DNA of 64,000 nt, taken from Cololabis saira. Taxonomy: Eukaryota > Chordata > Actinopteri > Beloniformes > Belonidae. The notes under the pieces were generated by a model that saw only the letters and a program-made list of their open reading frames with translations, searched no databases and was not told the DNA's origin. The stretch is from positions 6,066,827-6,130,826 of the forward strand of contig NC_084590.1 of NCBI RefSeq assembly GCF_033807715.1, read 5' to 3'. The position numbers and the translations under genes were made by a program. This document shows, piece by piece, positions 45,701 through 53,528 of the stretch (positions are counted from its first letter, which is position 1; each line of letters starts with the position of its first letter).

Positions 45701-48700
45701 AAACACGCTTAGAGTTCCACACCAGCACAGAAAACGTAACGTTTTCGCATCTCCTGTTTTTGTTTACAGATTTGCTGGTTAAACCAAATATATCTCTCTC
45801 TTCCTCCACTGACGGGGTCTCCAAGTCCCAGACGCAGGGGTCTCAGGTGCTCTTAGGTTCAGATTTCAGCATCATTTGCTCCATCTTGCCACAGTACCAA
45901 GGTGGTTTTTTCCAGCTCATATTCACCACCCCCACCGTGACACAGCTCTGCACCCTGCCAGCTGTCAATCACTCCGCCCTCTTCCTGTTCTCTGCTGCAA
46001 ACCTCACCCACCAAGGAAACTGCCGCTGTGTTTACCACGTCCAAGTTTTCTCCCACAACTTCTCCTCTATGGGTCCACCGCTCAGTCTCAGAGTCTCAGG
46101 TAACTTCACACAGTCAAGCAGGTTTTATATTACATAAAAATACAGCAGTGAGCTGTATAGAGGGTATGCATTGACCTCACTTTCCCACTGGACCAAGCCC
46201 CCTTACTCACACTGAGTGGAAAAATGTTGGACTTGACAGTGACCCGTACAGTTACCCCAAGAACCAGTGGTCCATGGACATTAATATTTGGTACAGTTAC
46301 CAAGAACCAGTGGTCCATGGACATTAATATTTGGTACAGTTACCCCAAGAACCAGTGGTCCATGGACATTAATATTTGGTATAGTTACCAAGAACCAGTG
46401 GTCCATGGACATTAATATTTGGTACAGTTACCAAGAACCAGTGGTCCATGGACATTAATATTTGGTACAGTTACCAAGAACCAGTGGTCCATGGACATTA
46501 ATATTTGGTACAGTTACCCCAAGAACCAGTGGTCCATGGACATTAATATTTGGTACAGTTACCAAGAACCAGTGGTCCATGGACATTAATATTTGGTACA
46601 GTTACCAAGAACCAGTGGTCCATGGACATTAATATTTGGTACAGTTACCCCAAGAACCAGTGGTCCATGGACATTAATATTTGGTACAGTTACCAAGAAC
46701 CAGTGGTCCATGGACATTAATATTTGGTACAGTTACCCCAAGAACCAGTGGTCCATGGACATTAATATTTGGTACAGTTACCAAGAACCAGTGGTCCATG
46801 GACATTAATATTTGGCCACGAATCCAGTTTCCTGATATTTATATGTACTTAATTTCTACGCCGGGGAAATACACGAAGCAAAGCTTGAAGGCTTACAGAA
46901 GTCTTGACGCTTGGTCCGACTTCAAGGCAGGATTTGTTGTAGAAATTAAAGTGATGAGGACACCGAACTTTATGATTTGACCGTTTAACGTTATCAACCC
47001 AAAAATCCAACATTACCTGATACAAAATGGGAACCACAAATCCACGTTTCGGTGCCTGGAATCCAGTTGTTTCTGTGAATTGCAGCGATCCATTTGTCTC
47101 TCTTAAGCGTATTTTTTGGCAGTCTGTAAAATGATAACTCAGATTTCTTGCTAAATCTATGAGAACAGCTCTTTCCTATTTGAGATGTTTTCTAGCTGCT
47201 CAAACTGAAAGTCTATGCTGTCACTCAGTCTTTCTAACACTCAGTCTTTCTAACACTCAGTCTTTCTGCCACTCAGTCTTTCTGACACTCAGTGGGCGTA
47301 ACCCGCTGTGAAGTCACATCTGTGACGTCATGCGCATTCCCTCTATATACTCATTTATTCATTCTAGAATGCAGTTTAAAATAAAACTCGTCAGCTTCCA
47401 CACCAGTGTTTCACTACTGCAATAATCCTACACTCCTATGGCTGTAGGTATTTGTTTGCTGTTATGTCTCCCTGTTGTCCCTGTTAATCCGTTTGTTATC
47501 TTTCTATGTTGCTAGTATGATATACATTGGGGGAATCAAGGAAGGATACAGACAGTACAGGAGTTGAGGGGGGATGAGGGGGGATGGCATCCCCCCCTGA
47601 AATAAAAACGGTCCAAATCATCCTCCCTGTAAAACTGCCATCCCTCCTTTCCATCCCTTATGTCATTTCATCAATGAATGTGGTTTTACTGCTATTTCAA
47701 CATTTAGAGTCATCACCAGAAAAATAACACCAGAAAAATAACTTATTTCACAATTTTCACCTGTTTCAAGTAAATTTTCACTTGAAATAAGTAGGAAAAT
47801 CTGCCAGTGGGACAAGATTTATCTTCTTATTACAAGCAAAAAAATCTTTTCTACTTATTTCAAGTGAAAATCTACTTGAAACAGGTGAAAATTGTTGTTC
47901 TTTCCAGTGATGAGTCTTGTTTTAAGTGTAATGAGATTTTTTTTACTAAAATGAGACATTTTAACTGAGAAATTAGACAAATATTTATGTTAAGATTGTG
48001 AGTTTTTGCAGTGATTCATGTTACTTATCCTGTGAAGGACAGAGTCATATTGATAAGTTCAGAAAAGTGTTTTTTATTGTTGTTTTGATGTATTTGATGT
48101 AAGCCCAGTGGATATTTAAAGCTTACAGAAGGCTGCATTTAACTGCTGCTATGTCATTCCTGCAGTATTTCTGCAGCTGTTTTGGTCACTGCTATTATTT
48201 GTAATATATTATATTATTTGTAATCAGCACAAATTATCTGTCCCCATATGATCAAATCCACCATCCCCCCTGATTTTTTTGTACAACTCCAGTACTGGAT
48301 ACATCCATCCATACATCCATCCATTCATCCACCCATCCATCCACCATTGTGGATGCCAGGTGTAAATTAAACATACATCTCCTGTTTTCAAGTAAAACTG
48401 TGCTAGTCTGGACATAGCATTTCTCAGCCTGGATACAGTTTTGGAGAAAAAACCTGTGGTTGTCCTTATCGTTCTCAACTAATGTATCTGTACTCAGGGT
48501 TATATACCGTATTTTCCGCATTATAAGGCGCACCTTCAATGAATGACGTATTTCAAAATGGTTTCCATATATAAGACGCACTGCATTATAAAGCGCACTA
48601 AATATATGGTAAAATACCGTACTATAGTGGCTGGGGTTGAGTTACGTATCTACCTGATGGAGCTGCGCTACAGGAAATGCTACAAAATCCTACAGCAAAT

Positions 48701-49557
48701 GCAAAAAAAAAAAAAAAACAAGAAGAAAAGTACCGTATGACAAACTTTAACAAAATAAAAACCAGCTTTGCTCCGTCTCGTCAAAGTCTCCATTATGCGA
48801 GTCAGCGTCGCTGCTGTTGTCTTGAACGTCTGTGACGATTCCTGACGTTTTTAGCGCCATTACTTCGGCAACACCAACTACATTACCCACAATCCCTCTG
48901 ACTACAGTAACAGAAATTACCGTAATGATCATATATAAGGCGCACTGCATTATAAGGCGCACTGCCAGTTTTTGAGAAAATTAAAGGCTTTTAGGTGCGC
49001 CTTATAGTGCGGAAAATACGGTAACACTCTTTTTTTTCTAAATCTCAGTATTCAGAGAAGAACTCAGTGTAAGGACTGATGGACGACATGCCAATACTTT
49101 CTTTGTGCTTTCCATGAGATAATCTGACATAAAAGACCTATAATTAAAGCAGGTTTAGGGCAAATTAATAAACTTGATTACCACATAAAGTTTAGTAATC
49201 TGTTGATTGTGTAATTGTGTTTCAGACTCTCTGACTAGTTTGATCCTCAGACCCGTTGTCTTGCTGCTGGGTGTGGTGGTAATCACCTCTGTCCTCTACT
49301 ACTACTATAAGGTACCGGATTTATCCTGAATGTTACATTTAGTGGGTGTAGCTGATTTTTGTAACTATGAAACATAATTTCTTCCCATACCAGAAGAAGG
49401 CAGAAGTCGGGACTACAGGGAGTCCATGGTGCTCTTGATGGTTGTGGTACCAAAGGACACGGGGACTAAAGCCTCCAAGAGTAGAGAAGGATGTTTGTTC
49501 CTCTTTCAGGTGAAGAAACGGAGACAAGTGCAGTCTTACCTCCACCCACAGATATGA
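24475..49557 (+). CDS. membrane scavenger receptor: signal peptide, 7 SRCR domains, Ig-like domain, TM (gene model)
   Basis: Assembled exons: 24475-24541, 25092-25115, 25203-25493, 27576-27869, 36528-36812, 39001-39306, 40129-40428, 41486-41800, 42602-42898, 45770-46099, 49226-49311, then a last exon at 49394-49438 or 49510-49557. The sum before the last exon is 2,595 nt, exactly 865 codons, with no stop and with AG/GT at every boundary. All extracellular exons are phase 1-1, the classic shuffling phase. The predicted product is a type I membrane protein of about 880 residues at the cell surface, in the CD5/CD6/CD163/DMBT1-like SRCR superfamily, whose members bind microbial or endogenous ligands. 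No one-to-one mammalian orthologue can be named: seven SRCR plus an Ig-like domain is not a mammalian architecture I recognise. Any 5' UTR exon is unknown. Confidence 0.85.
24592..24795. repeat. (AT)n microsatellite in intron 1
   Basis: About 200 bp of TA repeats with occasional GTATAT. It starts about 50 bp after the exon-1 donor. Confidence 0.98.
25092..25115 (+). CDS. SRCR gene exon 2: 8-codon linker
   Basis: CTCCTCAG|GACTCTCG ... CAGCAG|GTAAG. The 24 nt translate in phase 1 to GLSSEHPA between the signal peptide and the first SRCR domain. Small Ser/Pro linkers like this are common between the signal peptide and domain 1 of SRCR receptors. Length and phase fit but it is short. Confidence 0.6.
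25203..25493 (+). CDS. SRCR gene exon 3: SRCR domain 1 (type A, 4 cysteines)
   Basis: 97 codons, from [20 protein letters not shown] to HVEFICSG. It has the SRCR signature xRLVxGxxRCxGx[13 protein letters not shown] and a C-terminal CS. Only cysteines equivalent to C1, C3, C4 and C8 of a group B domain remain. C2/C7 and C5/C6 are both missing as pairs. Acceptor CTCAG, donor CAG|GTCAG. Confidence 0.85.
25853..26627. mobile_element. piggyBac-like MITE 1 with GGAA microsatellite core
   Basis: TTAA at both edges; ends CCCTTGTGCTGTCTTTGGGT and its inverse (GGTCATTTTGACCCGAAGAC...AGGG). The core is a huge interrupted (GGAA)n. The TTAA target and CCC start fit piggyBac-type non-autonomous elements. 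The Lys/Glu/Arg or Phe/Leu/Pro/Ser frames here are not genes. Confidence 0.8.
27060..27535. mobile_element. piggyBac-like MITE 2 (GGAA core), ends 40 bp before SRCR exon 4
   Basis: Same ends as MITE 1, TTAA at 27060 and 27532; degenerate GGAA core. Same orientation as MITEs 1, 3 and 5. Confidence 0.75.
27576..27869 (+). CDS. SRCR gene exon 4: SRCR domain 2 (type B, 6 cysteines)
   Basis: 98 codons, [20 protein letters not shown] ... AVEVTCSG, with [20 protein letters not shown] and LQDCGSS. It resembles domains 4 and 6, but the C2 position reads WSPVSQHAF instead of WSSVCEEDF and the C7 position is absent, so the C2-C7 bridge is gone. One N-glycosylation site in the region (NGSS). Acceptor CCACAG, donor CAG|GTAAAA. 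Confidence 0.9.
28020..29760. repeat. ~211-bp tandem repeat, left arm
   Basis: About eight units, each with TGCAAAGTCAATGGGATCC, a TATATACACGGATTATGAC core, GTGGCTAAATTATG and TTTATTGAGGTTTTAATGGG. Adjacent units alternate between a CACCACGGATATAGTAC type and a CACCATGGATATAATAC type, so the effective period is about 422 bp. Confidence 0.9.
30674..32308 (-). pseudogene. Rex3 reverse transcriptase (frame 2)
   Basis: 544 residues. RT blocks in order: [67 protein letters not shown] (catalytic Asp, about residue 185), [25 protein letters not shown] (catalytic FADD, about residue 285), [10 protein letters not shown], then a C-terminal Arg-rich tail ending [12 protein letters not shown]. Intact within its frame but out of frame with the endonuclease. 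Confidence 0.9.
32305..33837 (-). pseudogene. Rex3 APE-type endonuclease and linker (frame 1)
   Basis: 510 residues in frame from 33837. An Arg/Pro/Gly-rich leader is followed by [20 protein letters not shown] (start of an apurinic-like endonuclease), [30 protein letters not shown] and [16 protein letters not shown], the catalytic blocks of the family. The frame runs out in the linker at [16 protein letters not shown], just where the RT frame should continue, so one frameshift near 32335-32370 separates it from the RT. RTE elements normally have one long ORF, so the copy is probably inactive. Confidence 0.85.
35030..36380. repeat. ~211-bp tandem repeat, right arm (inverted relative to left)
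   Basis: Reverse-complement units of the left array (GTGGTGCTCCCATTAAAACC, ACCTTGCGCGACAAAAA). About four to five units, split by the Harbinger-like MITE. Confidence 0.85.
35755..36233. mobile_element. Harbinger-like MITE, copy 1
   Basis: It starts AGGCTGAATTATGGTTCTGC, flanked by TAA (35752-35754 and 36234-36236), and sits in a 211-bp repeat unit so the site is clear. The TWA target fits PIF/Harbinger. The right end is diverged (ACGCAGAAGTATACCCGCAC). Related sequences are at 62920-63392 and about 43697. Confidence 0.75.
36528..36812 (+). CDS. SRCR gene exon 5: SRCR domain 3 (type A, 6 cysteines)
   Basis: 95 codons, [20 protein letters not shown] ... IEITCSG, with [13 protein letters not shown] and [11 protein letters not shown]2 and C7 are missing; the other three bridges of group B can form. 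It begins only 57 nt after the end of the 8.5-kb element. Acceptor TATCCAG, donor CAG|GTAAAA. Confidence 0.9.
36813..37015. other. intron sequence without recognised feature
   Basis: Short single-copy intronic stretch between SRCR domain 3 and the TTAA-flanked MITE. Confidence 0.4.
37016..38121. mobile_element. TTAA-flanked MITE (AGCAGCAC ends)
   Basis: TTAA then AGCAGCACAATGTAACTTTC at the left; AAAGTTACATAGTGCTGCT then TTAA at the right. 1.1 kb without coding capacity. TTAA targets occur in piggyBac and Kolobok; the ends are unlike MITEs 1-5. Confidence 0.7.
38122..38553. other. intron sequence without recognised feature
   Basis: No ORF, repeat partner or motif recognised. Confidence 0.3.
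38554..38930. mobile_element. piggyBac-like MITE 3 (GGAA core), before SRCR exon 6
   Basis: TTAA at 38554 and 38927; ends as MITE 1. Lies 70 bp upstream of SRCR domain 4. Confidence 0.8.
39001..39306 (+). CDS. SRCR gene exon 6: SRCR domain 4 (type B, 8 cysteines)
   Basis: 102 codons, [80 protein letters not shown]. All eight group B cysteines are present with canonical spacing. Acceptor GTTCCAG, donor CAG|GTACAA. Confidence 0.95.
39344..40092. mobile_element. piggyBac-like MITE 4, inverted (TTCC core), filling intron 6
   Basis: TTAACCCTTGTGCTGTCTTT at left and GACCCGAAGACAGCACAAGG at right; the right TTAA is mutated to TTGA. It occupies 749 of the 822 nt of the intron. Core is (TTCC)n on the transcribed strand. 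Confidence 0.8.
40129..40428 (+). CDS. SRCR gene exon 7: SRCR domain 5 (type A, 6 cysteines)
   Basis: 100 codons, [60 protein letters not shown]. Lacks C2/C7. The WW motif before C5 is shared with domain 7. Acceptor GCTCAG, donor CAG|GTAACA. Confidence 0.9.
40429..41018. other. intron sequence without recognised feature
   Basis: AT-rich, no ORF or repeat recognised. Confidence 0.3.
41019..41376. mobile_element. piggyBac-like MITE 5 (GGAA core), left end lost
   Basis: Right end intact (TTAGGTCATTTTGACCCAAA ... GGGTTAA) with a small GTACA expansion. The left terminal repeat is missing and the sequence starts directly in (GGAA)n. It lies 109 bp before SRCR domain 6. Confidence 0.7.
41486..41800 (+). 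CDS. SRCR gene exon 8: SRCR domain 6 (type B, 8 cysteines)
   Basis: 105 codons, [79 protein letters not shown]. Full set of eight cysteines and very close to domain 4. One NES glycosylation site. Acceptor CTCCAG, donor CAG|GTAGAG. Confidence 0.95.
41876..42562. mobile_element. MITE-type repeat (GTCAAGTAACAAAGTACAAA family), copy 1
   Basis: Sequence such as CTTACTTAAGTAGAAATTTT, ACTTTTACTCCTTACATTTT and TTTATACTTTTACTTGAGTA reappears inverted at 57506-58243. Fills nearly all of the intron and ends about 40 bp before SRCR exon 9. Common fish non-autonomous repeat; no ORF. Confidence 0.75.
42602..42898 (+). CDS. SRCR gene exon 9: SRCR domain 7 (type A, 6 cysteines)
   Basis: 99 codons, [61 protein letters not shown]. 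Lacks C2/C7. The acceptor is taken as CATCAAG|AG because it keeps phase 1; it is weaker than the other acceptors and lies just after the MITE. Donor CAG|GTAACT. Confidence 0.85.
43140..44304. mobile_element. nested MITE with AAGCTGGGCA ends
   Basis: AAGCTGGGCATACACTGTG at left and CACAGTGTCTGCCCAGCTT at right. Contains a Harbinger-like fragment at about 43697-43770 and a 21-bp minisatellite (44006-44182). No ORF. Confidence 0.65.
44006..44182. repeat. 21-bp minisatellite (CGTCGTGAGGTGTTAATCTC type)
   Basis: About eight tandem units inside the nested MITE, alternating GTTAATCTCT and GTTACTCTCT. The His-Asp-Glu-Arg repeat frame opposite it is an artefact. Confidence 0.9.
44819..45674. mobile_element. 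MITE with GGGGACCTATTATG ends
   Basis: Left AAGGGGACCTATTATG and right CATAATACGTCCTCTTTC are inverted relatives. About 0.86 kb, no coding capacity. Ends about 95 bp before the Ig-like exon. Confidence 0.6.
45770..46099 (+). CDS. SRCR gene exon 10: Ig-like domain
   Basis: 110 codons, [16 protein letters not shown] ... [20 protein letters not shown] ... [18 protein letters not shown] ... LSLRVSG. Ig features: B-strand Cys (FSIIC), the YQGGFF pattern of LILR/FcR-like C2 domains, and an F-strand Cys in GNCRCVYH, where the usual YxC tyrosine is Cys. Another Cys in TQLCTLPA could pair with it. Potential N-glycosylation at NIS, NHS, NLT and NFS. Phase 1-1. A membrane-proximal stalk or lectin-independent binding module is likely. 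Confidence 0.8.
46100..46242. other. intron sequence before minisatellite
   Basis: Short, no feature recognised. Confidence 0.3.
46243..46815. repeat. ~43/46-bp minisatellite in intron 10
   Basis: About 13 units of AGAACCAGTGGTCCATGGAC plus ATTAATATTTGGTACAGTTA, in two lengths (with or without an extra CCC before AAGAACC). The open frames are repeats, not genes. Confidence 0.95.
46816..48506. other. large intron part with small repeats
   Basis: Contains a ~16-bp repeat (CACTCAGTCTTTCTAA) at about 47217-47296, a foldback repeat at 47748-47895 (CAATTTTCACCTGTTTC / GAAACAGGTGAAAATTG) and a CATC microsatellite at 48296-48352. No exon recognised. Confidence 0.5.
48507..49021. mobile_element. mariner-type MITE with CCGTATTTTCCGC ends
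   Basis: CCGTATTTTCCGCATTATAA and its inverse near 49001-49021, flanked by TA (48505-48506 and 49022-49023). Internal GCGCACTGCATTATAA repeats. Widespread animal non-autonomous family. Confidence 0.8.
49226..49311 (+). CDS. SRCR gene exon 11: transmembrane segment
   Basis: Phase 1 in, phase 0 out: [20 protein letters not shown] then [10 protein letters not shown] hydrophobic run of about 20 residues followed by a tyrosine cluster and Lys (stop-transfer). Acceptor TTTCAG, donor AAG|GTACC. Confidence 0.85.
49394..49438 (+). CDS. SRCR gene last exon, option 1 (short tail)
   Basis: Acceptor CATACCAG; phase 0 frame [14 protein letters not shown] then TGA. If used it gives a 14-residue tail without tyrosine motifs. 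Confidence 0.5.
   Translation, partial: KKAEVGTTGSPWCS
49510..49557 (+). CDS. SRCR gene last exon, option 2 (short tail)
   Basis: Acceptor CTCTTTCAG (better polypyrimidine tract); phase 0 frame [15 protein letters not shown] then TGA. Gives a basic 15-residue tail with one tyrosine (SYLHPQ). A possible ATTAAA polyadenylation signal is at 49698. Confidence 0.55.
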   Translation: MKKRRQVQSYLHPQI

Positions 49558-49974
49558 ATCACTGATGTTTGTTGATCTTATTTCACATAATTCCTGCAGT
49601 TAATAGGGAATAACATTAGTCACTTGTACGTTTTTACATTTTATTTTATTGTGTAAATCTATTTGTTTTGCCATGTTGGTTGTTTGTTCAATCTTTAATT
49701 AAAATAATGAAAGTAGTTAATTACAAGTTGTGCTGAAAATGTAATTTTAACACCTAGATATATTTTGGTTGTGTTTGTGTGAAACATCTGGATTTCGTAC
49801 ATTAATTGAATGTTTGCATTGATTGGAGAACATCCATGGGGCTCAAAACAATCCCACGTATCATTAACGTGCTGTCTCTATTGCAGACAACAAGTTTTAC
49901 TTCTTACCTGATTAGAGAGGTTGGCTCCTCTGATGCCAACCTCCTGTCCCCTCCAGTCAGAACCAACCAGGACC
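49558..49974 (+). other. presumed 3' UTR and downstream flank of the SRCR gene
   Basis: AT-rich sequence with ATTAAA at 49698-49703 as the only near-canonical poly(A) signal soon after the stop. Confidence 0.4.
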
Positions 49975-50150
49975 TGGTACTATAACTGGTACTACTGGTA
50001 CTATAACTGGTACTATAACTGGTACTACCAACCTCCTGTCCCCTCCAGTCAGAACCAAGCTACGGACCTGGTACTATAACTGGTACTATAACTGGTACTA
50101 CTGGTACTATAACTGGTACTACCAACCTCCTGTCCCCTCCAGTCAGAACC
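49975..50150. repeat. short tandem duplications (GGTACTATAACT and CCAACCTCCTGTCCCCTCCA)
   Basis: Repeated ACTGGTACTATAACTGGTAC blocks alternate with three copies of ACCAACCTCCTGTCCCCTCC-AGTCAGAACCAA. Confidence 0.85.
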
Positions 50151-50154
50151 AAGC

Positions 50155-50467
50155 ACCGGACCTGGGGTGACAGAGCCTTCTCCATCGCTGCTCCTCCCTC
50201 TGGAACTCCCTCCCCAAACACATCCGTGACTGTACAGACCTCCCAATATTTAAATCCCATCTCAAAACTCACCTTTACAGAACTGCTTTTAATGTGTGAT
50301 CAATGTCCTGTGTCATGTAATTGTCCTATGTGTACTGCTTTTATGATATTTATACTACTGTAAAGTGTCTTTAGTGTCGTTGAGTGTACTGATTTTATGA
50401 TTTTTACTAATGTAAAGCGTCTTTGAGTGCCTAGAAAAGCGCTATACAAATAAAATGTATTATTATT
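50155..50467 (+). mobile_element. CR1/L2-type LINE 3' end
   Basis: The plus-strand frame contains WNSLPKHIRDCTDLPIF and KSHLKTHLYRTAF, the C-terminus of L2-like RT polyproteins. A short 3' tail with AAAGCGTCTTTGAGTGCCTA and GCGCTATACAAATAAAATG, typical of L2, then ATT repeats. Truncated and dead. Confidence 0.8.
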
Positions 50468-51163
50468 AGGGCCCGAGCACTTACAGTGCGAAGGCCCTAT
50501 TGTATCTGTAGGAATTTCTATTTCTTTATTTTTATTCTTCCGACGAAATGAGGGCCTTTTTTCCCCCTAAACATGCCCCAAAAGTCACCAAATTTTGCAC
50601 GCAAGCCAGGCCTGTTGAAAAACGTTATATTTAATGGTTTACATTAATGGGCGTGGCCTAATGGCTCAACAGCGCCCCCTAGAAAACTTTGTGCCCCAAG
50701 CCCCACAATACGGTTTGACGTACATGCACGAAAATCGGTACACACCTGTATCATGTCGCAATTTCAAGAAAATTCTCTTGGCGCCATGGCCGAAACCGAA
50801 CAGGAAGTCAGACATTTTGAATTAATCGTGTAATTTTGGCGTAATGTATGCCATTTCTTCGGCCGTTAATACGGCCCGAACCGTAACGTGCACCCAGGTG
50901 TGTTATACATCAAAATGTAGTCTCGATCCACATTTAATCTAATTGGCATGAATTAGCCCCGGCCCTTCTTCTGATTGGTCGATATTTGATAGATCCTATT
51001 TTCTGCCATAACTTGAATGGTTTGATATAGAGAGTCGTGGCTGGTGTCATCTTCTAAATGTCCAGGCCTGAAGAATCTACATGCAAGTCATACAAGCTTC
51101 CACTGCAGCCTGAACCTGCACAAGGGTGCGAGGGCCGGTTCACCACTGCTTGCAGCTTTAATT
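50468..51163. repeat. GGGCCCGAGCAC dispersed repeat, single copy
   Basis: Same opening hairpin and internal blocks as 19318-20340. Inserted in the ATT tail of the L2 fragment. Ends near GCTTGCAGCTTTAATTGTTA. Confidence 0.75.
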
Positions 51164-51246
51164 GTTATTTGTTATTGTGACTTTGATAGTTCACATCACA
51201 CTTTACAGCAAATTAATGAAAAAAACATTAAATCTTAAGGAATCCA

Positions 51247-51644
51247 CATACATTTTCTTGTCACTGTTTTTGTGCCACAAAGGGGGTGCTGGTTCAGTTA
51301 TTGGAGAGTTATTAATAATTGTCTCATGATAGTTATTAATAATTAATAAAGAAGATGACTTATCAAAATGAATAAATTAAAACGGGGCACCACCTGACTT
51401 TATCAGGAAATAATAACTAAACAGCAAAATCAGTCTCAAAGCAGCTGTTATTCCATACATGCCAGCCTGTTGCCCGGGGGGGCGTTACAGAACAACAGTG
51501 ATGGAAGGAGTCCAAGCACAGACCTTTGTAACCAGCAGCTGTGACAAATATGCATACAATAAACACAAACCACGTCTCTCAATCAGAATCAGAATTAATC
51601 AGAATTTATTTACACAAGTGTTAAAGTTATAGTATGCAATGTTT
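51247..51644 (-). repeat. LTR-like dispersed repeat, copy 2
   Basis: 51381-51625 matches 1-240 of the window (GGGGCACCACC, CAGCAAAATCAGTCTCA, CAGAATTTATTTACA). The part left of 51381 would be internal sequence. Cut off on the right by a MITE. Confidence 0.4.
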
Positions 51645-52039
51645 GAGAGCTAGCAAGATTTGAAAGTGGCACCTCCTCTAAGCCCTCTAAGCGTAGCCTA
51701 CGGCGTAGCCTACGGCGTAGCCGTGGCTCTAGAGCCTGCAGCGCACCGCCAGCCGCTCTCCACTCTCTGCTCTCCACTCTCGCCGAGATGGAGACGCCGG
51801 TGGGCAGGATGCACGTTTGGGTGGGCACAGCCCACCCCTGCCCCCCCTAAAACCGGCCTTGCTTACAGGTGAATGAGACATGGGGTAGTTTTGTTGAAAA
51901 TGTGCTGTCCAAAATGTCCTGGAAAACTCGACTCGACCCCAAAGTTTGTGGGGGCGTGGCTTTGGACGGAGCGCTGACGGGAGGGGAAGGAGGGGGCGGG
52001 GCTTAGAGGAGGTGCCACTTTCAAATCTTGCTAGCTCTC
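51645..52039. mobile_element. MITE with GAGAGCTAGCAAGATTTGAA ends
   Basis: Inverted ends at 51645-51687 and 51998-52039 (AGTGGCACCTCCTCTAAGCC in both). Interior has GTAGCCTACGGC repeats. No ORF. Confidence 0.75.
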
Positions 52040-52049
52040 CAAAATCATG

Positions 52050-52375
52050 GATAATACCTTATCAAATATTTAGGCATAAACATCTCCCCTAGGCTGTCAG
52101 ATTTATCAAAACTAAATCATTGTTCAGCTCCTAAAGAAATAGAGGATGATCTTACCCAATGGAATTCTCTTCCAATTTCACTCATGGGGAGAATGGCCAC
52201 CATCAAAATGATGGCTTTACCAAAAATACATTTTTCAATGATACCCTTCAAGCCCCCTTCCTCTTGGTTTAAGACACTGGACTCATATGTAAAATGTATA
52301 TGGAAAAATAAAACACCACGTGTTAGCTTAAAAAGTTACAAAAAGTTACAAAAAAACAGGGACTGTGGAGCCCTG
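52050..52375 (+). pseudogene. L1-type LINE ORF2 fragment
   Basis: Frame reads KYLGINISPRLSDLSK, TQWNSLPISLMGRMATIKM, MALPKIHFSMIPFKPPSSWF and YVKCIWKNKTPRVSL, matching the region after the RT core in L1 ORF2. 5' truncated. After CGAL it jumps into GC-rich sequence, so the rest of ORF2 is deleted. Confidence 0.8.
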
Positions 52376-52835
52376 TCTCTCCAGGCAGGCTGGCCTCTTG
52401 CCGGCTGGGGGTTGTGGACCTGGAGGGTGTGGACCTCTTGGCCCCGCGATCGGCCCATGCCGGGTGGTTGGTGCTCGGCTGGGTCCTGATCCATCACCGT
52501 GGGTTTCCTGGCTGCCTCCTCCCGTGGTCATGAGGACTGCGCCCGGGGCTTCCCTCTGTCGCCGCTGGGAGGGGGCGGGCCTTGCTGGCGGGGGTTTCCT
52601 CCCACCCTCTCTGGTCCTCCGTGTGGCTGCTGGTGACCCGGGTTCAGGTTTCTTCCTTGTCGGCTTCTGGTCTCTCGGGTGGTGTGGTTGTGCCCTCTCT
52701 CCTCCACTGTAGTTGCAGTTCAGGTAAAACCTTTTTTTCACTTTGCAGACATACAGTTACACAGACATACACACTCATTCACCTACATACTCACTCCACA
52801 GTTTTATAGGACAGATAACTGCAGTAACCTAGTCT
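52376..52835 (+). other. GC-rich tail after L1 fragment
   Basis: GC-rich with no gene to about 52720, then TTTTTTTCACTTTGCAGACATA and a run of ACACACTCATTCACC-type sequence. Probably the 3' UTR of the L1 element. Confidence 0.45.
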
Positions 52836-52840
52836 TTATT

Positions 52841-52857
52841 CAGTTTTAGAGACCTGG
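52841..52857 (+). pseudogene. fragment of a second SRCR signal-peptide exon, left part
   Basis: CAGTTTTAGAGACCTGG equals 24479-24495 of SRCR exon 1. The initiating ATG is not present (TTATTCAG instead of AATGATCAG). The rest is at 55346-55359, across a transposon. Confidence 0.6.
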
Positions 52858-53528
52858 GGCCTCATGATTGAAACGTGCGTGGATTTCAACATGAATCCGT
52901 GCAGGGAATTCTTGCGTACGCAAAAAAAATTTCAGATGTTCAAAACTGTGCGTTTCCACGCAGGTTTCCGCCCTGCAACACTCTGCCCTGTCTCCTCCCT
53001 CAAATACATATGTTTGAATATGATAATGAAGAGAATTATCCATTAAAAACTGCTCATCCTAACAAGGAACTTGCAAAAACAAGTAAAACAAATTTAAAAA
53101 ACATCAGCTGTGAGACCAATGTACACGTTTGAGTCCTACACATTGTGGATGTCCACGATCACCACTCTCATAAGCAATATGAACAATATAAACTTATATT
53201 TAAAACATGAAGCACGATCTGATTCCTCCGCTGCAGAAATAAAGACGAGTTGTTCCAACGGGATTATCGAGGTGCAAACGTGAGAAATAAAGAGCAAAGT
53301 TGCTGTAACTCGGAGTGTTGCATCCGCAGGAGCAGAGACCGGTCTTAGTCCCGGTCCATCACCGGAGAAACTCTTTCTGGACCTGCAGGACCTGCAGCTG
53401 ACTCCATATCAGACTCTGAAAGTTGCCTAAACATTCAATAAAAACGTAATTTATTCAACTTCATTCATTCATTCCTGAGTCACATTGGTTCGTACCAACC
53501 AACCTTTGACATCTTAGTTGGTGTTGCG

